Shown in pieces: positions 44,605 through 55,454 of a stretch of 64,000 nucleotides of DNA; position 1 is the stretch's first letter; each line of letters begins with the position of its first letter. The DNA comes from Carettochelys insculpta. Taxonomy: Eukaryota > Chordata > Testudines > Carettochelyidae. The notes under the pieces are model-generated. The model saw only the letters and a program-made list of their open reading frames with translations, was not told the origin of the DNA and did not search any database. The DNA is taken from contig NC_134144.1 of NCBI RefSeq assembly GCF_033958435.1, positions 13,014,010 to 13,078,009 of the forward strand. The letters are read 5' to 3'. A program made the position numbers and the translations under genes.

Positions 44605-45139
44605 CAGGCTGGATAGGCAGCTGGGGCTTGTTAGGAGTCAGCCAGCCACTGCTTGCAAACAAGCACCTGCCACCAGTTAAGGCCTCCAGGCTCCCTATAA
44701 AAGGTTTCCCCAGGCAGCAGGGAGAGAGCGGTGCCCAGGGAGAAGGAAGGCTGGAGGACCCAGAACAGTACGGAGCAGGACAGGCTGCATAAAGCCAAAG
44801 GACACCAGCAACTAGGTACCAGAGGGAAGTGGTGGGTGCAGAGGACCAGGGAAAGGGTGTTGCTGTGGGGCAGGGGTGAAAGCCCTGCTAGCGCCCTTCC
44901 CTCCTAGGGTTCCTGGGCTGGAGTCCAGGGCAGTGGGTGGGTCTGGACTGCCCCCACCCTTCTCCTGGAGGTGCTTATACTCCACCCTCACTCAAGACTA
45001 ACCTGTGATGAAAATGGCTTGGTAAAGGGAGAACCTTGCCCTTGGGAAGCTCCAGGGCAACAAAAGGGTCTCTCTGAGGCACACAAGGAGCTGCCTGGAA
45101 GTGCAGGGCCCCTAAAGAGACAGTTGCGGGTTTGTCACA
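44605..45139 (+). mobile_element. LTR-like interspersed repeat, copy 2
   Basis: Collinear with 23.03-23.52 kb and ends in the same TTTGTCACA. A TATA box, CTATAAAAGG, lies at 44694-44703. Together these suggest an old LTR. The left end is adjacent to a foldback element and not seen as TG. No retroviral coding sequence is nearby. Confidence 0.5.
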
Positions 45140-45239
45140 TCTGTTATTTTCAGCAGTATGGTATCTTGCTGTCTCCCTGCTGCTGGAAACTTTCAGTGCT
45201 GTGTGTAAATACACGTGCTCTGCACACCATTGCAAGTGT

Positions 45240-45490
45240 AGGCCAGGATTTACTAGAACTGTCATTGACATTACTGGGCAGCTTCGCTGGCCTCTCCTTG
45301 CCTCTATCACCAGCAGGTCTGTTGAGCTGTGGAATGGGCTCAAGTGATGGTAATCCCTCGCTTCAGATACTTGGTACCAGATTAAACATAAACACTCGCA
45401 AATATACTAAAGGGAACAATCCTCTAATACAAGGATTTTCAGCTAGATGGACTCTTCTGACCTTTCCACCACTAACTTCCATGATTCGGC
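45240..45490 (+). mobile_element. CR1 3' end, divergent subfamily
   Basis: GGTCTGTTGAGCTGTGGAAT, then ACTAAAGGGAACAATCC, CAGCTAGATGGACTC and the final TCCATGATTC follow the order of a CR1 3' end. The 206-codon frame across this area is a chance frame. Confidence 0.65.
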
Positions 45491-45850
45491 ACAAAGCTTT
45501 TCTTAGATGTTTTCATGAACTGTCTAGCATAGTACTGTACGTACTCTGCTCAGAAAAGTGGCAGATGTCAGTTGAAAATCTTAAGTTCTAAAGTCAAGTG
45601 CATGTTGATCCCTAATAGGACATCCCAGTCCATTTTTAAGACCCTTCAAAGTCAGGGTCTGGATTAAAATCATATGCTGAATTATGTTAATTTCCATTAG
45701 GATGGGAGGGCAGTTTGTTACACAAAAAACATTTCTCTTCCAGTAATAGATCAATGGTTTTGAAATGTAAATACTAACTGGCTGGAATTTAGTAATTAAA
45801 AACAATTGCACTTCAATGTGTATGTTCTTAATGCTTTCCCTTTCTGTGTA
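45491..45850. other. No recognisable feature
   Basis: Unassigned. Confidence 0.35.
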
Positions 45851-45852
45851 AT

Positions 45853-45985
45853 CATTATAATTTCTTTGAGGCATGGACTGTCTGAACATTGTGTGTGTCT
45901 AGCATTCTGTGTCCAGCACAATGGGGCTCTGATCCCACATTGGGGCCTATTGTTGCTATAATAATAGAAATAATAATTGAATATT
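45853..45985 (+). mobile_element. SINE tail
   Basis: TTTGAGGCATGGACTGTCTG, CAGCACAATGGGGCTCTGAT and TTGGGGCCTATTGTTGC, followed by an AATAATAG repeat, match the tail type of the SINE at 39.5-39.8 kb. The head is absent. Confidence 0.6.
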
Positions 45986-46465
45986 GTCAAACATCAGGGC
46001 CAGAAATCAGGGTCCCACTGTGTCGGATGCTCTGCAAACAGATTTGGAAACCTCATTCCTTCCCCAAACAGCTTCCTCTTTTTTAAATTTTTATTATTAA
46101 AAGTCCTTTATTATTTTTGGTAGCACTTACTGATCGGTTTGTAGTGCAGAATATATTGTGCTCAGTATATTCATAACCACACTCTGCTCAGTGGTCGGAT
46201 AAGGGGATTTCTCCATGAATGGGGATCTGTCTCAAATTCCTATCAAATCTTTGCAGTGCACTGGGTGACAATGCAGAACATTTTACAGCAAAGCGTGTGA
46301 CCAGTGACCATGTACTTCGGAGGAATCTTCAGACACTGCTCTTTAATCTTGAGATTCTACCTGCTGCCCTCAAATACCGTTGTGATAGGTATAGAAATAG
46401 CATAGGCACGGTAGACAGTCTTGAGCCTTTTGCTCCTTGGTATGTCCTTAAATGCAATGCCTGCA
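45986..46465. other. No recognisable feature
   Basis: Unassigned AT-rich sequence. Confidence 0.35.
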
Positions 46466-46469
46466 CTGG

Positions 46470-46738
46470 ACTCAGGGCTCAAAGAAGAGCTAGATAAATT
46501 CATGGAGGTTAGGTCCATACAAGGCTATTAGACTGTGGGTAGGAATCGTGTCCCTGGCCTGTTTGACAGAGGCGGGAGATGGATGGCAGAGACAAGTCAC
46601 TTGATCATTGTCTTCGGTCCACCCCCTCTGGGGCATCTGGCACTGGCCACTATTGGCAGATGGGATGCTGGGCTAGATGGATCTTTGGTCTGACCCAGTA
46701 ATGGCCATTCTTATGTTCTTATAGTCTTATGTTCTGTT
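46470..46738 (+). mobile_element. CR1 3' end
   Basis: GAGCTAGATAAATTCATGGAGG, GGGATGCTGGGCTAGATGGA and TGGTCTGACCCAGTAATGGC, then repeated TTCTTAT-type tail, the plus-strand CR1 3' end of the same subfamily as the 31.2-kb copy. Confidence 0.9.
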
Positions 46739-46836
46739 GTATTATTGGTTATAGACCATGACGAGAGACCTGAAATGTAGCTATGTAATAGTCTCTCCAG
46801 TAAAAACACTGACCTGGTGGGTATGATTCATTCAAC

Positions 46837-47145
46837 CAGTGCTTCTTAAACTGTGTTCTGCAGAACACTGGTGGTCTGTGAACAACTCCCAGGTGTGCCG
46901 CGGCAGCATAGCAACTGGCAACTATGTGTGGTGCATGTATGTATTTTCTGTTCTTAAAAGTAGATACAATGTTATATTTCATTGCTATGGTACTTAATTA
47001 AATTACTTCATTTTGGTTTCATTGATTTGTTGCTGGGTTTTTTTTTGTCTGACAACAATGTTTTGAAGAAAATGTTGATAGGTGTTCTGTATAAAAAATA
47101 CTAGTGTTTGGTGTGCCGTGGTCTCAGAAAGTTTAAGAAACTCTG
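46837..47145. mobile_element. Non-autonomous hAT element, CAGTGCTTCTTAAAC family
   Basis: Ends CAGTGCTTCTTAAACTG and AAGTTTAAGAAACTCTG are inverted. Flanks CATTCAAC and CATTACAC match at six of eight. 309 bp, non-coding. Confidence 0.85.
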
Positions 47146-47225
47146 CATTACACAACCTCAAATTAGTCGGAAGCTTCCAAATTGTTCTGTTCATAGATGC
47201 ATGCACATGGTCTCCTTGACATAGA

Positions 47226-47439
47226 AAAAGCAGTCCTGTAACAACTTAAAGAGCAACAAATTCATTAGATAATGATAATTAATCTAATAAAATAAATAAT
47301 AATTACCTAAAGGTAATTAAAAGCCCACTTCTTACCAATGAAAGCTCATTACCTAATAAATAAATTTGTTAGTCTTTTAGATGCTCCAGGACTGCTTGGT
47401 TTTTGTGAAGCTACAGACTAACATGGCTACCCCGTGGGA
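47226..47439 (+). mobile_element. Penelope-like element, subfamily 1, with 14-bp duplication
   Basis: An inverted arm (GCAGTCCTGTAACAACTTAAAG) faces a tail with ATGAAAGCTCATTACC, TTGTTAGTCTTTTAGATGC and CAGACTAACATGGCTACCC. The flanks carry the identical 14-mer CTCCTTGACATAGA (47212-47225, 47440-47453). Confidence 0.88.
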
Positions 47440-47471
47440 CTCCTTGACATAGAGTTACAGTACCATTGTTC

Positions 47472-47806
47472 TGTAACTGTGGGTGCTAATAGCTCCCCAT
47501 TAGACTCTGATAAAGGCTCACATCCCCCTGTCTGATTTAACTTGTTTTTTCCTCTTTTGACAAGTACTGTTGATACTGGGCCATTTGCACCTTGCTGAAT
47601 AGACCTTGTCAGCTGTGGCCCTCCCTCTTACTGGGAACCCATTCTTTAAATATGCCTCTGAAACCACCCCCCACTCATGCATCTGATGAAGCAGGTCTTT
47701 GCCCACGAAAGCTTTTGCTCCAAAATGTCTGTTAGTCTATAAGGTGCCACAAGACTTCTTGTTGTTCTCAAAGCTACAGACTAACATGGCTACCTCTCCG
47801 ATACTT
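47472..47806 (+). mobile_element. Penelope-like element, subfamily 2, with 13-bp duplication
   Basis: Longer single-arm copy, flanked by the identical 13-mer AGTACCATTGTTC (47459-47471, 47807-47819). It ends ACTAACATGGCTACC. The part before the ribozyme-like core reads TGATACTGGGCCATTTGCAC, a phrase conserved among turtle copies as I remember them. Frame content is too short to support a protein. Confidence 0.88.
47683..47720 (+). ncRNA. Candidate hammerhead-like ribozyme core
   Basis: CTGATGA (47683-47689) matches the canonical core. A weakened stem II (GCAGG...CCCAC) follows, then GAAA (47707-47710) and GC-TTTT-GC-TC, a 3-bp stem III with a tetraloop and a C at the expected cleavage position. 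Two of five stem II pairs are broken, an extra A precedes stem II, and stem I is not evident. Probably an ancestral motif that has decayed. Confidence 0.5.
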
Positions 47807-47819
47807 AGTACCATTGTTC

Positions 47820-49915
47820 GAATCTCAGCTACGTACAGTTTCATTACATGATTATACTTATCCTAACTTATAACAATACTTGGTTCCCATGGTTTGTACT
47901 TAGGGATCTGAAATGGCAGGTTCCTGCTACATCATGCTAAGAAGATGACAACATGCAAACAAGGCCAATTTTCCTCACATATCTTCTGATCCAACTCTGT
48001 TAATTCAATAGAATTGTACCGATGTAAATGAGACAGGCATTTGCGACAGATTTTGGTCTTCTTTACACTGGAGCAAACTAGAGTAGCTTGATTGGTTACA
48101 TTGGGATGATTCCATTGAAAGCAATCAGATTATGACCCACACTCCCTTAAAAAAAAAAAATTCTGATTTGCAGTTGGTCACAACAGGGTAATTCTGAACT
48201 CCAGGCTTTATGGAGTATAAGATTGATTATAGAAATTAATTGTTTTAACCATATCTGTAATGTATATATTTTAGTGAAGTGAATCTTTTATTGTAACTAC
48301 TGTAAAATTACTTTGGATGGTGCAGTTTCTGTGGGTTTTACAAAATATTATTTAAAATTAGTTCAATACACTTCAGCTGTATGGTACTGATTCACAACTC
48401 CATGCAGAACTGACATGTATATCAGTAACCTATTCTTCTAATATTCAACAAAAACAGGAACAAACAATAAGGATATCCCCTGAAAAATCTATTTCTTTAT
48501 ATTTAAGATCTTTCCTAAGGACCTCTATGTGCAAGTTTCTGTTTCTTTAACTTGCTTGCTGAGAATCTGGAACTAGAATGCTTCAGTTTTAACTATGGCA
48601 GGCATGCATGCTTCTTAGGTTACTAAGAAAGGCATTTTAATTCCAACAACAAATAAGACATGACTGAAAATTATTCTGTCTGTATAACAGTTATTTTGAT
48701 ATTCATTAAAATCATAGAACAGAAGAATACGGTACAACCCACCATGGCTTGTTTGCTGCACTTTTGTAACCAGGACTCACCTCTGGTTCAAAGTGCACCT
48801 CCAGTTTCTCTTGGGATTTTTTGACCACCTGTCCAGTACCACGGCTTAATAGGGAGAGATTGGACATTTTTCATTAGTGACCTCTCATCTTGTCTCTAAA
48901 ACGGTAAACTTGTTATCAGAGCAGTCAACAAAAGAGCTTTGTAAACATGATCTTTGTTATGAAGTATGTTAATTTAGAGACCAGATCCTCCTTAATGAGC
49001 CGCTCCAAATAGCAGAAAATCCTCACTGGGGTCCCAGAGTCCTCAGTCTCCTTCACAATTACAAGCAGAATCAGTTACTTTTCTCCTCGCTGTTCTGTGT
49101 ACTTGTTGTTCGTTCTGTTCTGGTTGCTTTGGTACATCCAGGGACCTGTGAAACACAGCCATCCTCTTTATTGTGATCGGAGGTTGTTTGCCTGTTGCTA
49201 TGGCAGCCAAGGGAAATTAAGTTCCTTAAACCAGCAAGAGAGAGTGTGAAAGAACAGAGATATTCAAAGGGCCAGGCTCAAATTTCAAGGATGTGGTGCG
49301 GTGTGATAATCACCCTTAGCTGAAGGAATGGCACTATCCTTCCAACAGCTGCTTTATTTTTATTTCCCAGCAACCTCCAAACCTCCATTATTTGTAACTT
49401 TGGTGGTAATGGAGACACCGACTTGTTAGAGCTGAAAGAGACCAATACCTGGGTCATTTAGTGTAATGCTCATTGTCCAATTACTTGTGTCTGTGCAGGA
49501 CTCCTGACTCTGGGTCTCTGGTTTTCAGCCTCTTCCATACAGTGATCCCATATTACAAAGGAAAAAAAGGTTTCAGGATCAACCTTCCAACTAGCGTAAA
49601 AGAGGAATTTTGTTTCTCCCAGATCTGTTCACATGACCCCAGCTTGAGAATCCAATCTCTCCATCAAAACGGAGACAGCATTTACACTCTCTGCCTTCTG
49701 ACTGCTTTCTGTATGTGTGTTTGTCTGCAAATTCTTGTCGCCTTTATCTTTCATAGAAGAGCAAGTTTCTTTCTTTCTTGTTAACCTATCTAACTTGCCT
49801 TGAGCATTCAGCAGGAATGAGAGGGAAGGGAGCACCCATTCTATAAAAACATTGTCTGCATGTATTTATTGAACATACTCTCTGGACAATCCAGTTAGTC
49901 CTGAAAGCAAACTAT
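47820..49915. other. No recognisable feature
   Basis: AT-rich sequence with an A11 run near 48150; frames are short and without domains. No repeat ends found. Confidence 0.45.
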
Positions 49916-49920
49916 TTTGT

Positions 49921-50022
49921 CAACTGCACTTCAGCATCAGTCTTGCAGAAGGGCCCCCTGCTGCCATGTACAAAAATGTACAGCTGGCTACAGCTCTTCA
50001 ACTTTCATCTTCATTTTGTGTA
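49921..50022 (+). repeat. Local direct repeat, copy 1
   Basis: CAACTGCACTTCAGCATC through CAGCTGGCTACAGC to TCATTTTGTGTA matches 51763-51862 in the same orientation with about one-fifth of positions different. Type unknown. Confidence 0.7.
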
Positions 50023-50090
50023 GTGCCTTTCAAGCAACATATGCTCAAGGTGCTTTACAAACAACAGTAGAAAGTGTACAGATCGTATAA

Positions 50091-50299
50091 AAACAGCAAG
50101 ATGTCCTGTGGCACCTTATAGACTAACAGATATTTTGCAGCATAAGCTTTCATAGGCAAAGGCCTGCTTCATCCCACATCTGACAAAGCAGGCCTCTGCC
50201 CATGAAAGCTTATGCTCCAAAATATCTGTTAGTCTATAAGGTGCCACAGGACTTCTTGTTGTTTTTGAAAATACAGACTAACTCAGCTTCCTCTCTGAT
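50091..50299 (+). mobile_element. Penelope-like element, subfamily 2, head-to-head copy with duplication
   Basis: Inverted arms GTCCTGTGGCACCTTATAG/CTATAAGGTGCCACAGGAC and TGCAGCATAAGCTTTCAT against ATGAAAGCTTATGCTCC, then TACAGACTAACTCAGC. Flanks TACAGATCGTATAA (50077-50090) and TACAGATCATATAA (50299-50312, overlapping the last element base by one) agree at 13 of 14. The core in the right arm has decayed to CTGACAA. Confidence 0.85.
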
Positions 50300-50690
50300 A
50301 CAGATCATATAAGTGTTCAAACAGAAGATCTCCTTTCCTTAACAGGATGAAGTGGACCATTCCACGTGCAGTACCCAGAGGCACTGAGACCTCATCTGGG
50401 ATGAGTGAAGTCTCTGTTCTATACATGGAAGAATGGTAATAAACACAAGTCTGCACTGGAATGCCAGGTGCAAATCCTCCCAAGCTTGGGATAATTTTGG
50501 TCCTAGATCTAGATGTGGTTCCACACTACAGAACATGAAATATGTTGGGAAAACTCAGATTTGGATCAGAATCTGGATCTAAATTCAGATTAAAAACTGT
50601 GTGATTAATTTCTTGTATTTCCATAGCAGTCTTCATCCATGGTTCTCCTAGGTGCTTTATAAAGACCAGTTAATGAAATAAGATGGGTCT

Positions 50691-50892
50691 GTCAAAACAA
50701 AAAAGCAGTCCAGTAGCACTTTAAAGACTAACAACATAATTTATTAGGTGGTGAGCTTTCATGGGATAGACCCACTTCTATCCCATGAAAGCTCACCACC
50801 TAATAAACTATTTTGTTAGTCTTTAAAGTGCTACTGGACTGCATTTTGTTGTGATAGTATATAAACTAACACGGCTATCTCTGTTACTATTC
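50691..50892 (+). mobile_element. Penelope-like element, subfamily 1, head-to-head copy with 11-bp duplication
   Basis: The arms around 50770 are inverted: AGTCCAGTAGCACTTTAAAG/CTTTAAAGTGCTACTGGACT and GGTGGTGAGCTTTCATGGGA/TCCCATGAAAGCTCACCACC. The flanking 11-mer AAGATGGGTCT is identical (50680-50690, 50893-50903). The tail ends AACACGGCTATCTCTG. Confidence 0.88.
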
Positions 50893-50903
50893 AAGATGGG
50901 TCT

Positions 50904-51147
50904 ATATTTACTTAATCTCTGATATCATATGTTTTTGTGTTTGGAATTTTTTAATGGACATTGATCCCCTTAAATGTAAACAGAATGTTTTTAATTAGAG
51001 ATGGGATTCTCCAATGTGTTAGACCAGTTTTATGCCAGTGTAATTCCATTTATTTACAGTTACAGCAATAAAAATTCAGCATAATGCAGTGGTGTAGTGC
51101 AATCTTTAGTATCTTTTCCATTTGCATCACTGTGCCTCTATTTCATT
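50904..51147. other. No recognisable feature
   Basis: Short spacer. Confidence 0.3.
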
Positions 51148-51566
51148 GGCAGCATCTACTCTAGCAAGTTCTTTCGGAAAATCCAGCCCTTTTTTGAAAG
51201 AACACCCGGAGCATCCAGCTACAAAATGCGCTCTTTCAATCCAAAATGGAAAGAAGGCAGCTCTTCTTCCAGAAGCTCTCTTCTGCTCCTGGATCAGGAA
51301 GAGCGCCTCCTTGCAGAAGCTTCTTCCAAAACAAAAAGCGTGTGTAGATGCTCCATGGGCCCTCCTTTTCGGAAAAGCAGTCCTCATTGTGCTGGTTTTT
51401 TCGATCCCGGCCCATTCTTTTGAAAGAGAGGGGGCTGTGTGGCTGCTCGCTATCAAAAGAGTGGATCAATCTTTCAATCCGCTTTTTCGTGTGTGGATGC
51501 ACTCTTTTGAAAGAAGATCTTCCTGAAGATTATCTCTCAAAAGATCACTGTAATGTAGATGTGGCC
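51148..51566. mobile_element. Foldback MITE, family G, copy 2
   Basis: Ends GGCAGCATCTACTCTAGC and ATGTAGATGTGGCC. The body has TCTTTCGGAAAA, TTTTGAAAGA and related words and the shared block (51211-51230). Open frames of 100-134 codons on both strands arise from its stop-poor words and are not genes. The 3-bp duplication is not preserved. Confidence 0.82.
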
Positions 51567-51762
51567 TCTAGGATAATGACTTTCCCGAGAGATTGTCTTG
51601 AGGGGGAAAAAAAAATTATCTTGTCCTTCATTGAAGTTAATGTATCTGCAGCATTGAAAGCATGTTCTTAGAAAGACAATCTTGATTCCTATTAGAGGAA
51701 GTTGCATCTTTCATTAAGGAAATATAGCCTGAAAGTGCTGCTTGAAACTAGTATATTTTATC

Positions 51763-52590
51763 AACTGCACTTCAGCATCTATCTTTTAAAGTGCCCCCTG
51801 TTGCTGAATACAAAAATTTACAGCTGGCTACAACCCTTCTACTTTTATCTTCATTTTATGTAACATGATATAATGTTCCAATAAGATGCTGTTTTCATTG
51901 CTTATAACTTTCACAAACTGACGATTGGGGCTGAAATGTTACTTGCTGAGTTTCTGCCTCAGGCAGGATTTTTTATTTATTTATTTTTTTAAATTTCCAC
52001 CAAAGCTGTTGAGCTGTTCTGGAGAATGAGGCTAATGAAAAGTGTTCTTGGAGAATCCTAGAGCTTGCTGGCTTAGAGAGGGTACTCGAAATTTGACAGA
52101 AAGGTGACATTTGTGGCAGGGATGTGCCTTTTGCAATTTGAGTGAAAGTTTGTCCAATATAGCCACTGAAAAACTGCAGTTGAGATCAGCGGGGAGTGTG
52201 GGGACAGACTGGGGCTGGAAGGGGAAGAAGACTAGGAACTATGGGACAAGAAGAAGGAGACAGCAAGGTTGGGAGAAAGATTAGTTATGTAGAGAAAACT
52301 GAGACTGGCTTGGTAAAGAGACAATGACAAGAAACCAGGAGAGAAGTCTGAGGCTGGACAAGGAGTCTGAGGAGGGGGATAGGGATTTGAAGCCCATTGG
52401 GGTAGTGAATATACCTGGGGGCTGAGTCTACTGATGGCCACGGGTGTGGGAGAGAGATCCAGTGAGAAGCTGGGAGAGGGGCTAACTGAGCAAACGCTGA
52501 GGAGTAGAGATTGCTGGTTAGGTGAGGGGAACAGGACTGGCACTGGGAGACTAGGGTGAGAAAGAGGCAGGACAGATACAATAGGTTGAG
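51763..52590 (+). repeat. Dispersed repeat (copy 2 of the 3.8-kb family) with purine-rich tail
   Basis: The first 100 bases repeat 49921-50022. Then CATTGCTTATAACTTTCAC and GAGTTTCTGCCTCAGGC match the 3.8-kb repeat. From about 52190 a G/A-rich degenerate stretch follows (GACTGGGGCTGGAAGGGG types), which explains the C/S/P-rich minus frames. Class unknown. Confidence 0.5.
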
Positions 52591-53275
52591 GCTAACATGA
52601 TGAAATGCTCAAAAATTATTGGGATGTCCTAATAGTAAGAGCTTGGCCTTACCATACACAGCTATCACCCCCAGAGGAAAGTGTGCCCATTTTTCACATT
52701 TGCTACCTGGTCACCCTAGTGGAAGCAGAAAGTTTTGGGGGATGGGCATTTGAGTCTATGTTCAACCCACTCCAGAGCTTGGAATGGAACTCAGGCTCCC
52801 TGAGTCACAATTCCTGTGCTGACAGCCAGTATGTGTGAAATGCACTGGCAAAGTGTCCCATCTCTCCCCGGAGCCAGTCCACATATAGGATGACAACGTA
52901 CTACTGCTGTAAAATATCCAGTTAGCTTTAGTGGCGGAGGGATGGGCAGTGCATTTAAAGATTCCAGCTGCTGCTTACCCATGTGGATGTCACTATTGAA
53001 GCACATGGTGGAATTTTTTTTATTTTAGTTTGCTTTTTTACAATCCTAGAAAATTATAGTCTTGGGTGTTTTTGCATGTGTAAAAAGAACATTATTCAAA
53101 TTGCGAAGTCAAGCTCACAAAAGTTAAGAAACGCTCAAATTAAGGTTGCCTGTACAATGTTAATTCCAACCCCTTTCATGAATGTCATGATACACCCTTT
53201 AAATTACAAAATCACATGCTTCCCCCTGCCCCCACAAGACCGCTGCCCTATATAGTTCAAAGAATGGAAGCTATT
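52591..53275. other. No recognisable feature
   Basis: Unassigned; a TGGTCACCCTAG near 52709 could be the end of a CAGGGTGACCA-type element whose other end is not found. Confidence 0.35.
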
Positions 53276-53283
53276 CAATATTT

Positions 53284-53607
53284 CAGTGGTTCCCAACCTT
53301 TTCATTAGAGCAGACCCTCAATTACCCCCCAAATCATTTGCAGTTCCCCACCCAAGCCAATTCTAGCCATTAAGTACACTTAATTAGAAGAAAGAGGAAA
53401 CTACAACATAGATTTTTGTACAGTAATTAATAACATTTTTGGAAGATGTTTAATTTAAAAATAATAATTGATTGTAACTTTGCAATTTTTTAAAAAAACC
53501 CTTATTTTCTATGGTCATTTTTATTTATCTTTTATTTTTTTCACGGACCCCCTGCAGTACCCTCACAGACTCCCAGGGGTTCGTGGATCCCAGATTGAGA
53601 ATCACTG
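53284..53607. mobile_element. Non-autonomous hAT element, CAGTGGTTCCCAACC family, short form
   Basis: Ends CAGTGGTTCCCAACC and GATTGAGAATCACTG. Flanks CAATATTT (53276-53283) and CAATAGTT (53608-53615) match at seven of eight. 324 bp, AT-rich centre, no coding capacity. Confidence 0.9.
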
Positions 53608-53615
53608 CAATAGTT

Positions 53616-54854
53616 TGTTTTCTTATGGTTCTGTGTGAGTCTCTGGCCTTACTTACCGAATGCTATTGAACCCCGCATTGAAGGCAAAATTTTTACTGGC
53701 CTCAGAGGTGTTTCCATGGTGCCCATCACTATAATATGCGCTTCACAACACCCCTGTGAAGTGATGGGTAGTATTATTCCCATTTTACAGCTGGGGAGCC
53801 GAGGCACATAGAAATTAAGATTAAAAGCTTTCACTGATTTTTGGACCCAATTTGAGATGCCTAAGTCCTAATTTTTCAAAGTAGTTAGTACAGGGTAGTA
53901 CAATAGAGTATAGCACTTTGTTCAAATTGCAGCTCCCTTTGACTTCAATTGCAGCTGTGATTACTCAGCACTTCTGCAAATCAGACTCCAGGGCCTGCAC
54001 TCAGGACCCCAGAAACACAAACAATTATTGACCATCTGTGAAAATTTTGCTGTAAGTGACTTGCCCAGCTTCACATAGGAATGCTGTGACAGAACTGGGG
54101 AGAGAATCCAATTCACCAAGGCAGGATTCATTTGCCTTACCCAGAAGACCACTCTTTCTCGTCCTGAAGTTCCTGCCTCATTCTCTGCAGTGGTCTAGCA
54201 GATAAGTGTCCTTCACTACACACCCCTGATGCATCCCCTGAGCAGCTCCATCCTGTGCAATGAATGAGGCAGTAGTCCTGCAAGAAAAAATAACATGTCG
54301 TCGGATACTTAAACAATTTGTGATAATTCATTGCATACCCAGAAGGGAGTTGAATTAAGATTGACCAGGAAACCTGAAATCTGGCATTTGCTAAGTTTTG
54401 ATAGCTTGACTTTGCCAACTTAATGTTCTTTTAATGTAAAATTTAATGTGTGTTATATATAATGGGAGTTGATATGTCTGTAGTCTTTGACCAGGGCAGA
54501 TTGTGGAAAGGAGATGGCCATGTTCATCCTTTCATTTCACTCTCTGACCTGACAGCTATAAAGTATCGGTAATGTTTTTGCGTCACTAGACATTCCACAC
54601 CACAAACTCCCATCACTAGGGGGTGTGAAGTATTCTCCGCCCCCCCCGCGTCCCCCCGCACAAACAACCTACTTATGTCAGCCGAACTCCCAGTATAGCC
54701 AGAGCTGTTGACGGGAGAGATTCTTTCACTGACGTAGCCACTGCCTCTCATGTCAGTGGATTAATTCTGCTGACAGGAAAATCTCACCTGTCTCCTAATG
54801 CAGCTTTTTAGGAGTAGACCGGCCCTGCAACCATAGTGTCTCATCCAGTCATTC
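53616..54854. other. No recognisable feature; C-run near 54.64 kb
   Basis: GCCCCCCCCGCG-type run at about 54640-54656 is low complexity. The rest is unassigned. Short segments such as TGGGGAGCCGAGGCACA near 53796 may be SINE fragments. Confidence 0.35.
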
Positions 54855-55310
54855 TGTTAGAGCATGGATTCCCACTCATGCGTTTGGACCCAAACATGGG
54901 TCACAATTAGATTTTTCTAAGGATCACTGGCTGGGCTCTTACGGAGCCATTTGCAGCCACTTGGCTCCTCCTCGGCTCCCAGTCCCTGCCCTGCAGTGCT
55001 GAAATGGAACTCATTTTAACTGGTTTAACAATCTTGCCCTGAAACCAATTAAACTGAGTCCCATTTCTGCAGGGCAGGGCAGGGAACTGCCCCACTGCAG
55101 GTGGAGGAAGGGAGTAGGAGGGCTGCGGGGGAGCCACAAAGAGAAGGAGGAGGCCCAATGAAGGAGCAGCGGGGGGCGGGGGGGGTCAGCAGTGGCAGCT
55201 TGGAACTCCCATGAGGTACTGGGGCTGGGAAGGGAGGCTAAGACAAGTTTAAACTCATGTACGGGGGCCAGAGGGAGCTGAGAGCCAGTCAGGGCTATGT
55301 GCCCCAGCTG

Positions 55311-55440
55311 TAGGGATGCCAGAGTCCCTGTCCCCACTCCGGTTTTTGGAAATCGTGTGTGGGACAGACAGCCCTAGCTGGGGATCCTGTGAGTGAAGCT
55401 TCCTGTCCCACATAAATTTTCCAAAAATCTGGCAACCCTA
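55311..55440. mobile_element. Small inverted-repeat element nested in the hAT element
   Basis: Ends TAGGGATGCCAGA and TCTGGCAACCCTA, an inverted pair of the TAGGGTTGCCAGA type, 130 bp. GCTG stands on both outer sides (55307-55310, 55441-55444), which may be a 4-bp duplication or part of the repeat. Confidence 0.65.
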
Positions 55441-55454
55441 GCTGAGAAGGGCTT

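Noticed and set aside
44971..45591. 206-codon plus-strand open frame
   Set aside because: Overlaps an LTR-like repeat and a CR1 3' end that explain most of its bases; no protein similarity recognised.
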